A stretch of 64,000 bases of DNA from contig NC_014623.1 of the NCBI RefSeq assembly GCF_000165485.1, positions 8,140,893 to 8,204,892 on the forward strand. Reading direction: 5' to 3'. The position numbers and the translations under genes were made by a program. Positions 35,839-45,603 of this stretch are shown piece by piece (the first letter of the stretch is position 1; every line of letters begins with the position of its first letter). The DNA is from Stigmatella aurantiaca DW4/3-1. Its GTDB lineage: Bacteria > Myxococcota > Myxococcia > Myxococcales > Myxococcaceae. The notes under the pieces are model-generated. The model made no database searches. It was not told where the DNA came from and saw only the letters and a program-made list of their open reading frames with translations.

Positions 35839-38800
35839 ATGCGTCAGGCCTTCGGTTGCGTGCTGATTGTCTTTCTGTGCTGGGCAACCCCTCGACAGTC
35901 CAGCGCGGAGCCACCCGATGCGCGACTGGCGACGGCCCAGGCCGACTTCGACGAGGCGGCCAAGCTCAAAGATGCGGGAAAGTTTCCCGAGGCCCTCGAA
36001 CGAGCGGAGCATGCACTCGCGATCTGGGAGGCCGTACAGGGAGACACCCATCCCAACGTCGCGTCCTGTCTCAACCTGATGGGTGAGCTTTACCGCCAGC
36101 AGGGAGCATTGGCCCGTGCCATGCCCCTCGCTCAGCGGGCGCTCACGATCCGAGAGACAACCCTCGGCAGCAAACACCTCGACGTCGCTCAATCGCTCAA
36201 CGGCCTCGCCGCCATCTATCTAGATCAGGGCTCGCGCGGCCTGGCAGAGCTCCTCTTACAACGCGCGCTCGCCATCCAGGAGGCGGTTCTCAGCGGCAAC
36301 CACCCCGACATCGTCAAAACGCTCCACAACCTCGCTAGGCTTTACCATGAACAAGGGTCATACAGCCGGGCCGAGCCTTTCTATCTGCGCGCACTTGCCC
36401 TCCATGAAGCAGCATCCAGCCACAATCCCTCCCTCCGGCTCTCGATTCTCAACAGCCTCGCTGCCCTCTACAGAGACCAGGGAGCATATGGCCAGGCCGA
36501 ACTCATCTTACAGCGCGAACTCCCCCAACTCGATGCAGCCCCCACTGTCCCCGCTCACCTTGTCGCTGCCGCACTCAATAACCTCGCCATCATCTACAAA
36601 GACCAAGGGATGTACGACCGGGCAGAGCCCCTCTTACAACGCGCGCTCGCCCTATGGGAAGCCACACTCGGCAGCAACCACCCCCACGTCGCCTTGGCGC
36701 TCAATAACCTCGCTGTCCTTTATCAAGCCCAGGGGATGTATGACCGGGCAGAGCCCCTCTTACAACGCACGCTCGCCTTGTGGGAAAACACCCTCGGTAG
36801 CAACCACGCCTACTTCGCCTTGGCGCTCAATAACCTCGCCAATCTTTACTTGGAGCAAGGCTTATACGGCCAAGCCGAGCCTCTCTTCCAGCGTGCGATC
36901 GCTCTTTTGGAGGCCTCACGGGGCAAGACTCACTCCGACGTCGCCGCTTCACTCAACAACCTCGCCAACCTCTACTTAGAGCAAGGATTGTACGGCCGGG
37001 CCACCCCCCTCTACCGGCGCGCTCTCGCCATCCGGGAATCCAACTACGGCAAGAACCACCCCATCGTCGCTGAATCCCTCACCAACCTCGCCGCCCTCTA
37101 CAAAGCCCAAGGGTTGTACGGCCGGGCCGCCTCCCTCTACCGGCGCGCGCTCGCGATCTGGGAAACGGCCCAGGCCCAACACCATCCCTCCTTCGCTGAA
37201 TCGCTCAACGGCCTCGCCCAGCTTCGTTTGGCCCAGCACCGGCTCTCCGACGCACTGCCCCTCTTCACTCGCTCCTTCTCCATTTCCGAGCGGCGCCTGC
37301 GCCAAGAGGCACTCGACTTCTCCGAGTCCCACCTCTCCACCTTCCTCGCCCATCTGCGCACCGACGAGCAGCGGCTCTATGCCCTGCTGCGCGCATACCC
37401 TCAGGACACCCGCGTGCACCGCATGGCCCTCAGCGCCGCGCTCTTGCTCAAGGGCCGCTCCGTGTCGGAGACGGCAAACATCTCCCGTACCCTCTACCGC
37501 AGCCTGGGCCCCGAGGATCACCATGCCTTCGAGCGGCTCCGGAACCTCCGCACCCAACTGGCTTCCCTCTCGTTCGCGGGCCCTGGCGCGCTCTCGTCTA
37601 AAGACTATCAACAGCGCCTCCAATCCCTCACCGAAGAGGGTGACTTACTCGAAGCAGACTTGGCCAAGCGCTCCGCCCCCCTGCGTTCTCTCTCCTCGCT
37701 GCCTCCTCCTGGCGAGATTGTCGGCCGCGTCGCTGCCTCCCTTCCCAAGGATGCCGCGCTGGTCGAATTGATCGCCTACGCCGACAGCCCCCTCGTCCCC
37801 ACACCCGGGACACCTCCCGCCAAGGCCGTCGGCCCGATGCGCTACCTGGCCCTGCTCCTCTTTCCCGACGCCTCCACCCGCGCCGTGGACCTCGGCCCCG
37901 CATTTCCCATCGACCAAGCCGCCTCTCGCCTCCGCGATGCCCTGGCTGAGCGCGAGGCCTCCTTCCAATCGATTGCCCAGGACCTCTACCGGCGCGCCTT
38001 CTTGCCCCTGCTTCCGCTGCTGGGCTCCACCCGCCGGCTCTTCCTGTCTCCCGACAGCCAATTGGGCGTCATCCCCTTCTCCACCCTCCACGACGGCCAG
38101 GGCTTCCTCCTGGACTCCTTTGACTTCACCTACCTCACCTCGGGCCGTGATCTGCTGCCGCGTCCCCTCGACAGCGTTCCTGCCTCCTCTGTCTTCATCC
38201 TCGCAGCCCCCGACTTCACCGCCGCCTCACCTTCTGGGACTCGGCCTCTCTCCTCTCACTCCCCTCCCTCTGGCGCCTTGGAGCGCTTCTTCTCCCTCCC
38301 ACGCTCAGACCTGAACCGAAGCGCCTGGGTCCCCCTCCCTGGCACACGTCTCGAGGCCGAAGGCATTCAGCGCCTGTTGCCCCAAGCGCAGCTCTTCCTG
38401 GGCCCGGAGGCCACCAAGGACAGACTTCTGCACCTGCCGACTCCGGGCATTCTCCACTTGGCCACCCATGGCTTCTTCCTGGGCAGTGCCCCTTCCTCCC
38501 CGGACTCGCGGGGCCTGGTCTCCGTTGACTCCCTGGGCGGCGCACCTTCTCCTCACCAACAGCCTTTGCTCAACTCCGGCCTTGTCCTGGCGGGGGCTCA
38601 TGCCGCTGCCTCAGGCTCTCCCGCCCCCTCGCTCGAAGACACGCTCGTCACCGCGCTGGAATTGGCGGGGCTCAACCTCTGGGGCACCCAGCTCGTTGTC
38701 CTGTCCGCCTGTGACACCGGCCGGGGCGAAGTCCACATCGGCCAGGGCGTCTACGGTCTGCGCCGCGCGTTGGTCGCGGCGGGGGCGGAAACCATGCTCG

Positions 38801-39036
38801 TGAGCCTGTGGAAGGTGAATGACAACTCCACGCACCTGCTCATGGACCTCTACTACCGCAACCTCTTGAACGGCCAGGGCCGTGCCTCTGCCCTGCGCCA
38901 GGCCATGCTCTCTTTGCGCGAGACCCATCCTCATCCCCATGCCTGGGCCCCCTTCATCGCCCTGGGCAGCGATGCGCCCCTGCGCGCCATCGCCCCCGCC
39001 ACACAGCAGACTTCACTGGCAGAGACCTCTCCTTGA
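35839..39036 (+). CDS. secreted TPR-CHAT protein (caspase-like protease domain)
   Basis: 1065 aa from the ATG at 35839 (GGGGGAAGAG just upstream). A Sec signal is likely at 1-24 (ends SSAEPP). About ten kinesin-light-chain-type TPRs of 42 residues follow (~45-490) with the ALNNLAxLYxxQGxYxxAEPL consensus. A helical linker leads to the C-terminal CHAT domain, with catalytic His877 in LATHGFF and Cys958 in LSACDTGRG and the conserved VSLWKVND motif. Both catalytic residues are intact, so it should be a Cys protease, here in the periplasm or outside, unlike the cytoplasmic defence TPR-CHAT. Base composition is less GC-rich than its neighbours. Target unknown. Confidence 0.88.
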   Translation: MRQAFGCVLIVFLCWATPRQSSAEPPDARLATAQADFDEAAKLKDAGKFPEALERAEHALAIWEAVQGDTHPNVASCLNLMGELYRQQGALARAMPLAQRALTIRETTLGSKHLDVAQSLNGLAAIYLDQGSRGLAELLLQRALAIQEAVLSGNHPDIVKTLHNLARLYHEQGSYSRAEPFYLRALALHEAASSHNPSLRLSILNSLAALYRDQGAYGQAELILQRELPQLDAAPTVPAHLVAAALNNLAIIYKDQGMYDRAEPLLQRALALWEATLGSNHPHVALALNNLAVLYQAQGMYDRAEPLLQRTLALWENTLGSNHAYFALALNNLANLYLEQGLYGQAEPLFQRAIALLEASRGKTHSDVAASLNNLANLYLEQGLYGRATPLYRRALAIRESNYGKNHPIVAESLTNLAALYKAQGLYGRAASLYRRALAIWETAQAQHHPSFAESLNGLAQLRLAQHRLSDALPLFTRSFSISERRLRQEALDFSESHLSTFLAHLRTDEQRLYALLRAYPQDTRVHRMALSAALLLKGRSVSETANISRTLYRSLGPEDHHAFERLRNLRTQLASLSFAGPGALSSKDYQQRLQSLTEEGDLLEADLAKRSAPLRSLSSLPPPGEIVGRVAASLPKDAALVELIAYADSPLVPTPGTPPAKAVGPMRYLALLLFPDASTRAVDLGPAFPIDQAASRLRDALAEREASFQSIAQDLYRRAFLPLLPLLGSTRRLFLSPDSQLGVIPFSTLHDGQGFLLDSFDFTYLTSGRDLLPRPLDSVPASSVFILAAPDFTAASPSGTRPLSSHSPPSGALERFFSLPRSDLNRSAWVPLPGTRLEAEGIQRLLPQAQLFLGPEATKDRLLHLPTPGILHLATHGFFLGSAPSSPDSRGLVSVDSLGGAPSPHQQPLLNSGLVLAGAHAAASGSPAPSLEDTLVTALELAGLNLWGTQLVVLSACDTGRGEVHIGQGVYGLRRALVAAGAETMLVSLWKVNDNSTHLLMDLYYRNLLNGQGRASALRQAMLSLRETHPHPHAWAPFIALGSDAPLRAIAPATQQTSLAETSP
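36574..37203 (+). repeat. five 126-bp tandem coding repeats (TPR units)
   Basis: Units start at 36574, 36700, 36826, 36952 and 37078, at an exact 126-bp period, and open with CTCAAYAACCTCGC or a close variant. They encode 42-aa TPRs. The near identity at DNA level suggests recent duplication or ongoing conversion, and a site where copy number could vary. Confidence 0.85.
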
Positions 39037-39073
39037 GTCCTCGCCTCGTGATGGCATGCCCCGCCCTCGCCGC

Positions 39074-40174
<1,101 letters not shown>

Positions 40175-40200
40175 CTATGCGCCGTGGAGCCAATAGGTTC

Positions 40201-40215
40201 TTAAGCCGTGCTTAA
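40201..40215. promoter_or_regulatory. TTAAG-N5-CTTAA inverted repeat, candidate LysR site
   Basis: An inverted repeat of T-N11-A form overlaps the GTG start of the LysR-type gene. LysR proteins often bind such sites to control themselves and the divergent gene; here overlap with the start would favour autorepression. The 5-bp arms make this tentative. Confidence 0.35.
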
Positions 40216-41140
40216 CAATACGGCTCTCCTCCCACAGCTCCAAGTGTTCCTCGCCGTGGCGCGCCTGCGCAGCTTCAGCGGCGCGGCGCGCGAACTCGGC
40301 GTATCCACCCCCGCGGTGAGCCAGGCAGTACGGCTGCTCGAGGAGCAGTTGCGCGTGGTGCTGCTCACCCGCACGACACGCAGCGTGTCGCTGACGGATG
40401 CAGGCAGGCGGCTGATGGAGAGCGCGGGGCCAGCGTTGGGACAGACGCTTGCAGCTCTCTCCGAGGTGTCCGCTCGACCGGGAGAGACGGTGGGCCGGAT
40501 CCGGCTGTCGGTGCCACGGGTGGCGGTGCCCTACGTCATCGCCCCGGTGGTCTCCCCCTTTCGTGCGCGTCACCCGCGGGTGGAGCTAGAGGTCGTCATC
40601 GATGATCGCTTCGTGGACATCGTGGAGGAGGGCTACGACGCGGGCGTGCGGCTGAGTGAGGCCATCGAGCGCGACATGGTGCAGGTACGGCTCACCGGCG
40701 CGTTCCGCCTGGTGGTGGTGGGCGCGCCCAGTTACCTCGCGCGCCACGGAACACCCCAGCGGCCCGAGGATCTGCTGCGCCACGAGTGCATCACCTTCCG
40801 CGCACAGACCACCGGGACGCTCTACGCCTGGGAGTTGGAGCGGGGCCGCAGGAACTGGCGCGTGCCAGTGCGGGGGGGCGTGGTCACCAACGACAGCCCC
40901 CTGAGGGTGTCCCTGGCAGAGCAGGGACTGGGGCTGGCATACGTCGTCGAGCCCGTGGTCGCCGAGCAGCTGCGCGAGGGACGGCTGGTTCGAGTGCTGG
41001 AGGCCTACGCCCCCACCGTCCCCGGCTTCTTCCTCTATTACCCCAGCCGAGCGCAACGCTCCCCAGCGCTGCGCCTCTTCGTGGACGCGGCCAAGGAGCT
41101 GGCCGTGCACGAAATCGGAGGGCTGCCCAGGGGGCCGTGA
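40208..41140 (+). CDS. LysR-family transcriptional regulator
   Basis: 310 aa from a GTG. The winged helix-turn-helix FLAVARLRSFSGAARELGVSTPAVSQAVRLLEE occupies about residues 13-45, and the ligand-binding periplasmic-fold domain runs from ~92. Typical CrgA/DsdC-like length. It is divergent from the aldo/keto reductase, its likely target, with a 144-bp shared region. Ligand unknown. Confidence 0.92.
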   Translation: MLNNTALLPQLQVFLAVARLRSFSGAARELGVSTPAVSQAVRLLEEQLRVVLLTRTTRSVSLTDAGRRLMESAGPALGQTLAALSEVSARPGETVGRIRLSVPRVAVPYVIAPVVSPFRARHPRVELEVVIDDRFVDIVEEGYDAGVRLSEAIERDMVQVRLTGAFRLVVVGAPSYLARHGTPQRPEDLLRHECITFRAQTTGTLYAWELERGRRNWRVPVRGGVVTNDSPLRVSLAEQGLGLAYVVEPVVAEQLREGRLVRVLEAYAPTVPGFFLYYPSRAQRSPALRLFVDAAKELAVHEIGGLPRGP

Positions 41141-41160
41141 GCCGGCCACACAGGGAGCCC

Positions 41161-42135
41161 CTACTTCGTGAAGCTGTAGTTCACCGGCAGCCAGCTGTAG
41201 CCCTTGCCCTGGGGCCGCAGGTGGCCAATCCCCGGGAAGGAGATGTGGTCCACCGCCACGAGGTAGCCCTGCTTCGCGGCATCGGCGTAAGCCTTCGCGC
41301 GCTGGGCCGCCGCCGCCTTGGAATCAACATCATACTGGATGGTCACCGCGGGCTCGGGGAACTGGACCGCGGCCACGTGCATCAGGTCGCCCCAGAACAC
41401 GAGCTTCTGCCCCTGGCTCTCCGCGACGTAGAAGGAGTGGCCGGGGGTGTGGCCCAGCGATTCGAGCGTCCGGAGGCCGGGCGCCAGTTCCGTGCTCCCC
41501 TCGAAAGTTTTGAGCTTTCCCGCCGTGACGTACGGCGCCAACGAGGCCACCGCGTGCTGGAAGGAGGGCTTGTGGTGGTCCGAAGCCTTCTCCGCGTTCG
41601 CGGGCGACAGCCAGTAGTCCGCCTCGCGCTTGTGCGCGTGCACGGTGGCGTTCGGGAACACGGGCTTGCCCGCCACCACCAGACCGCCCGAGTGGTCGCC
41701 ATGGATATGGGTGAGCAGCACCGCGTCGACCTGCTCGGGTTGATAGCCCGCCGCCCGCAGGTTGCTGACGAGCCGCCCCGCCGACGGTCCGAACAACTCC
41801 CCCGCCCCCGTGTCCACCAGGAACAACTGGGAGCCCGTGTTGATGAGGTAGGCGTTGATGGACATCTCCATCGGCGAGGTGAGGTACGCGTCGGCGAGCA
41901 GCGAGCGGACGTGCTCAGGCTGGGTGTTGGTGAGCAGCTTCTCCACCGGCTGTGGCGCCGTGCCGTCGGACAGCACGGTGATCTCGAAGTCGCCCAACAT
42001 CATCCGGTAGAAGCCGGGCGCCTGTGTCTTGACCTGCGGGGCGGCGGCGTGGGCGGGAGCGGGGTCCCCCCCGCCCAAGAGGGCGGCGAGGCTGGTGGCC
42101 AGCGTGGCGCGGCCGAGGAACGAGCGGATCTTCAT
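41161..42135 (-). CDS. secreted metallo-beta-lactamase-fold hydrolase
   Basis: 324 aa from the ATG at 42135, 8 bp after CGGAGG. Signal peptide about 1-31 (ends PAHAA). THIHGDH (His143, His145, Asp147, His148) is the zinc site, with further ligands in GHTPGH and DHISFPGIGH. The sequence is of the methyl-parathion hydrolase/lactonase-like group. It is divergent from a TetR regulator with two identical-type operators between them, so repression by that regulator is very likely. Substrate unknown. Confidence 0.88.
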   Translation of the reverse strand: MKIRSFLGRATLATSLAALLGGGDPAPAHAAAPQVKTQAPGFYRMMLGDFEITVLSDGTAPQPVEKLLTNTQPEHVRSLLADAYLTSPMEMSINAYLINTGSQLFLVDTGAGELFGPSAGRLVSNLRAAGYQPEQVDAVLLTHIHGDHSGGLVVAGKPVFPNATVHAHKREADYWLSPANAEKASDHHKPSFQHAVASLAPYVTAGKLKTFEGSTELAPGLRTLESLGHTPGHSFYVAESQGQKLVFWGDLMHVAAVQFPEPAVTIQYDVDSKAAAAQRAKAYADAAKQGYLVAVDHISFPGIGHLRPQGKGYSWLPVNYSFTK

Positions 42136-42152
42136 GGACTGCCTCCGTACAA

Positions 42153-42170
42153 TGATACCGGTCGGTATCA
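42153..42170. promoter_or_regulatory. TetR-type operator 1
   Basis: TGATACCG-GT-CGGTATCA is a perfect 8-bp inverted repeat with a 2-bp centre. It lies 18 bp from the hydrolase ATG, on its promoter. It is matched by operator 2. Confidence 0.85.
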
Positions 42171-42183
42171 TGTGGCCCTTTTG

Positions 42184-42201
42184 TGATACCGTCCGGTATC
42201 A
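42184..42201. promoter_or_regulatory. TetR-type operator 2
   Basis: TGATACCG-TC-CGGTATCA has the same arms as operator 1, 31 bp away centre to centre (about three helical turns, same face). It lies 17 bp before the regulator ATG. Two dimers could bind cooperatively and shut both promoters. Confidence 0.85.
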
Positions 42202-42217
42202 TTGTCAAGGAAAGGTG

Positions 42218-42841
42218 ATGAAGGCGCACAAGACCGTCAAGACGCCGCCCCGGGAGCGGATCCTCGCGGCGGCCGAGGAACTCTTCTATCGGGAAGGCAT
42301 CCGAGGGGTGGGCGTCGAGGCAATTGCGGCGTGTGCGGAGACAACGAAGATGGCGCTCTACCGCCACTTCGCGTCCAAGGACGCGCTGGTGGCGGAGTGG
42401 CTGCGGCTCGTGGCGGTGCGCGAGGAGGCGGTTTTCGAGCGGCTCGCGGCCGAGCATCCCGGTGATGCGCGCGCGCAGCTCTGGGGCTGGGTGCTGTTCA
42501 TCGCCGAGCGGTTCGTGGGGTGTACGGGGCGAGGGTGCGCGTTCAACAACTCCGTGGCCGAGCTGCCCGACACCCAGCATCCCGCGCGGCAGGTGATCGA
42601 GGGCCACAAGCGGGCGCAGCTCCGGCGCGTGGAGACGCTGTGCGCCCAGGCGGGCCTCACGGAACCCAAGGCGGCCGCGAGCAAGCTGTTCTTCGTCGTG
42701 GAAGGCGCGCAGGTGAGTGCCCCCAGCCTGGGAGCGGGGCCCGCGGGCGAGCGCCTGTTGGACATCGCGAGGGAAATTCTGGGGGATGCCCCCACCCCAT
42801 CCCTTCGCAAACGCACCGTCTCCAAGAAGGCTGCGCCGTGA
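42218..42841 (+). CDS. TetR-family repressor
   Basis: 207 aa from the ATG at 42218 with AAGGAAAGG upstream. The N-terminal HTH RERILAAAEELFYREGIRGVGVEAIAACAETTKMALYRHF follows the family pattern (residues 12-51). The C-terminal ligand domain carries CTGRGCAFNNSVAELPD. It almost certainly binds the two operators in the divergent region and represses itself and the hydrolase. Ligand unknown, possibly the hydrolase's substrate. Confidence 0.93.
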   Translation: MKAHKTVKTPPRERILAAAEELFYREGIRGVGVEAIAACAETTKMALYRHFASKDALVAEWLRLVAVREEAVFERLAAEHPGDARAQLWGWVLFIAERFVGCTGRGCAFNNSVAELPDTQHPARQVIEGHKRAQLRRVETLCAQAGLTEPKAAASKLFFVVEGAQVSAPSLGAGPAGERLLDIAREILGDAPTPSLRKRTVSKKAAP

Positions 42842-42853
42842 CCGGCGAGGCGC

Positions 42854-43927
42854 TCAGTAGATGCTTTCGCAGTACTTGTTCACGTAGAAGGAGGCTGCGG
42901 CCCCCGTGCTGCTGTAGACATTGCAATCGGAACCAGTGCCCGGGGTGAGCAAGGCGCCGCTGTTGATGTCCGGCGAGCTCCCAAAAATGGGATACATCGG
43001 GCGCTGTCTCACCAAGCCCGGATCCCGGCCCCACTTGTAGTAGCCCTGAGCGTCGACGCCCTGGTACGAGCTGGCCCCGGATTTATAGAGCGAGGACACA
43101 TAAGCGGCATTGATTTCGTAGCTCACGCTGGGCCCAGAGTACCTTCTGTCCGCCGGCGCGGCCGCCTCGGAATAGTCCTTTAGCGTGGTGCTCAGATCGA
43201 GCGAGGGCAGGCCCGTGTCGAACCATGCGGAGGGATTGCCGACGTTCTGCCGCAGGCCGCACTGCCGCGCCCAATCGATCCGCTCCTTGGCCTCGCGCAC
43301 GTTCAGCCGGTCCGTGGTGCACCGATCGGAAGAGGCGGCAGCCTCGCAGTATCCGTTGACGTAGAAGCTGTAGCCGGTCGCCAGCACCGTGCCATTCGGA
43401 TCGCGATAGAGGGAGCAATTGCTCAGCTGTGGGTGGGGATAGAGCTGCTGGTTGCTGCTGTTATAGATGTCGAAGTGGCTCCCGAAGATGGGATAGAACG
43501 GGCGGCTCTTGCGCCGGGCTGCCGGGCGCCACCACTCGTAATAGCCATGGGCGTCCAGTCCCTGGTAGGTCGGGCCGCTCATGTAGAGCTTGTTGATGAA
43601 CGACGCGTTCACCTCAAAGGCGTCGGCCTGAGCGGTATACGCGTTCATCCCGAACCCATTCGAGTTGAGATCGGTCTCGGCGTAGTCCTTCAGCGTCCCG
43701 CCGGTGGCCGCCGGAATGTAGGTGTCGAAATAAGCACCGGGAGCAATGACATGTGTGGTCAACGCGCACCGGCGTGCCCAGTAGACGCGGGCCTCGGCCT
43801 GGCTCGGGTTCCGGCTGTCGAGGTTACACTTCAATTGGAGGATGGGCTGCGCCTCGGCCTGCGGTGGCAGCCATGCGGTCACGCAGAGGACCGCGAACAA
43901 GGCACGTCCGTCCGTCAGCAGGTTCAT
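42854..43927 (-). CDS. secreted protein with two copies of an unrecognised Cys-containing domain
   Basis: 357 aa from the ATG at 43927; an upstream GTG at 43999 would bury the signal peptide. Signal 1-26 (ends AEA). Two ~155-residue repeats follow (34-195 and 203-355). Each begins with Cys, then WAR(R/Q)CGL or similar, an AYFDT(Y/G) segment, DYSE, DA(H/Q)GYY(E/K)W, YPIFGS.DI and ends FYVN(G/K)YCE. The same domain occurs once in the neighbour at 44005, where a Hint domain follows it. Paired cysteines suggest disulfides. I know no name for this domain. The gene lies 77 bp after the Hint gene, same strand, likely one operon. Confidence 0.75.
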   Translation of the reverse strand: MNLLTDGRALFAVLCVTAWLPPQAEAQPILQLKCNLDSRNPSQAEARVYWARRCALTTHVIAPGAYFDTYIPAATGGTLKDYAETDLNSNGFGMNAYTAQADAFEVNASFINKLYMSGPTYQGLDAHGYYEWWRPAARRKSRPFYPIFGSHFDIYNSSNQQLYPHPQLSNCSLYRDPNGTVLATGYSFYVNGYCEAAASSDRCTTDRLNVREAKERIDWARQCGLRQNVGNPSAWFDTGLPSLDLSTTLKDYSEAAAPADRRYSGPSVSYEINAAYVSSLYKSGASSYQGVDAQGYYKWGRDPGLVRQRPMYPIFGSSPDINSGALLTPGTGSDCNVYSSTGAAASFYVNKYCESIY

Positions 43928-44004
43928 GGGCGGGGATTCCAAAGCCGAGGCCGGCGTGCGGCAGGGGTGTGCCCGCCCACCGGCCTCAGGCCATGCCACT
44001 GGGA

Positions 44005-45075
44005 TTACGGAATGACTTCTTCCGGGAGCGTCGACCTGAACAGGATGACGCGGTTGATGTAACCGATGTCGTCGTTCTGGAACGTCGAGGAGCCCACGAG
44101 GAAGCCCTGGGCGACGAGGATGTTGGTCACGGGCTGCTCGGTCACCGGGCGCACGTTGTAAACCTTGCCAAAGAAGGAGGTCTGCCGGATGTCGATGATG
44201 CGGTCACGCGAGCCGTCGACCTTCACCAGCTCGTCACCCACCTTGAGCGCCTGCGCCTGCACGAGGCGGCCATCGCCCTGGATGATGGGGTGCGCCGCGG
44301 TCACGCGCAGATGTCCGCCCGACTCGGTGGCGATCTCATAGAGGGTGTGCTTGGTATCACGGATTTCTTCCGTGTAACTGTAGGTCTGGTTGGTCTGAAG
44401 GCGGATGCCATCCAGCGTCGAGTCTTCGGTCAGCGTGACCAGATCCTCGCGCATCGACTTGCGGGCCTCGAGGATGGCCTGGGGGCCATCCGAGAACAGC
44501 ACTTCCTGCTCCGGCGAGTAGCAGCTCGCCCGGCAGTACCCATTGACATAGAAGGCAGGGGCGGTGCCGCCGGTGGTCCTGTAGAGGTTGCAGTCCGCCA
44601 GGGAGGGATGTGGGCGGAGCGGGGTGCCCGCGTTGATATCCCGGTTGTCACTGAACGTCGGATAAAGTGGGAGCGGTCTGACGCGGGCGGCGGTCCCCGT
44701 CCACTTGTAAAAGCCCTGCGCATCGACCGAGCTTGTAATGGGGGAGCTTAGGTAGATCGTATTCAGATAGGTGGAGTTGATTTCGTTGGTCTGAAAGTCC
44801 CCCGAATACATGCGGCTCGCAGGCCCTGAGGTCGTCTCAGAGTAATCATACAGGTAGCCGCCGTTGGCGGCGGGCATGCCCGTGTTGAAGTACGCCCCGG
44901 TCCCTCCCGAGTTGTAGGTCAAACCGCACTTGCGTGCCCACTCGTTGCGCTGGATGGCCTGAGCGGGATCGAGGCTGTCTTCGGTGCAGCGCTGCTCCAA
45001 GATGGTAGCGCTCGCCACAGCCGAGTAGCCCAGGACCCCCACGAAGGTCATGACGTGCTTGAGTCGGAATATCAT
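44005..45075 (-). CDS. secreted protein with C-terminal Hint (Hedgehog/intein) autoprocessing domain
   Basis: 356 aa from the ATG at 45075 with AGGAGG 8 bp upstream. Signal 1-23 (ends ASA). Residues 30-182 are the same domain as in the downstream paralogue. Cys185 opens CYSPEQEVLF, a Hint block A with nucleophilic Cys. Block B is VTAAHP with Thr259-x-x-His262. The strand pattern TLYEIATESG, LKVGDELVKVDG and KVYNVRP fits Hint, and it ends NILVAQGFLVGSS. There is no C-terminal HN for intein splicing, so cleavage at the Ser184-Cys185 bond (Hedgehog/BIL type) is more likely than splicing. A 20-residue tail follows. Confidence 0.8.
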   Translation of the reverse strand: MIFRLKHVMTFVGVLGYSAVASATILEQRCTEDSLDPAQAIQRNEWARKCGLTYNSGGTGAYFNTGMPAANGGYLYDYSETTSGPASRMYSGDFQTNEINSTYLNTIYLSSPITSSVDAQGFYKWTGTAARVRPLPLYPTFSDNRDINAGTPLRPHPSLADCNLYRTTGGTAPAFYVNGYCRASCYSPEQEVLFSDGPQAILEARKSMREDLVTLTEDSTLDGIRLQTNQTYSYTEEIRDTKHTLYEIATESGGHLRVTAAHPIIQGDGRLVQAQALKVGDELVKVDGSRDRIIDIRQTSFFGKVYNVRPVTEQPVTNILVAQGFLVGSSTFQNDDIGYINRVILFRSTLPEEVIP

Positions 45076-45603
45076 TCCGTTTGCCTCCTAGTTGAGTGAT
45101 GGCAGAAAGTTCACAGAGAATGGCCAACGCCGTCAATGATTAAAGAGCTTGTTTGGCTAGGAAAGCCTTTGTTGTCACCCTGGCTGGAGGCTCACCTCGA
45201 AACTGACAATCCAATCAACCCATCTGACGTCACCCCCCTTTCAGCAAAGCCGGACTTTAGTGTCGCCGGATTTTGCTGGGTGACGTCTGGATGACGCAGC
45301 CAAGAAGTCACCGCCGGCGCTACGGGATTCCCCGTAGACAATCCTGGGTCTCGCCAACCTGAAGTCACCAGGCGCACATCCCGTGTGTCTGTCTTTTCTG
45401 GGAGGTTCATCCCCCCGAGACGCAGGGCATTGCAGGCATTGGCGGGGTTGCTGGGCCAGGACCCGTTGTTCCATGTTCAGTGCCGCAACACTGCAGACTG
45501 TTTCGAGAGGCCCCTCCCCGGCAGGCCACGCCTGCTCCTGCAAGGGAGGGATAACTCCTGGGCGGTCAGCGCAGGCACCCGCGCCAGCCGCCCGGCGGAA
45601 ACC
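45076..45603. other. 528-bp intergenic region upstream of the Hint gene
   Basis: No gene was found. It carries the hairpin at 45226-45287, five GTCACC motifs (45174, 45229, 45307 and 45364, with one reversed at 45279), and a weak promoter candidate for the Hint gene on the minus strand (TTGACG at 45136-45131). The motif clustering suggests a multi-site regulatory region. Confidence 0.5.
45226..45287. repeat. long imperfect inverted repeat
   Basis: GACGTCACCC at 45226 pairs with GGGTGACGTC at 45278, then AGCAAA at 45243 with TTTGCT at 45272 and CCGG at 45250 with CCGG at 45266. The left arm has a 7-nt insertion. It could end the GH2 transcript or act as an operator for the Hint operon. Confidence 0.6.

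Noticed and set aside
44005-45075. Protein-splicing intein
   Set aside because: There is no C-terminal His-Asn and no real C-extein domain, so cleavage rather than splicing is expected.
45192-45543. Two overlapping small minus-strand frames upstream of the Hint gene
   Set aside because: No ribosome binding site, no motif, and they overlap the inverted repeat.
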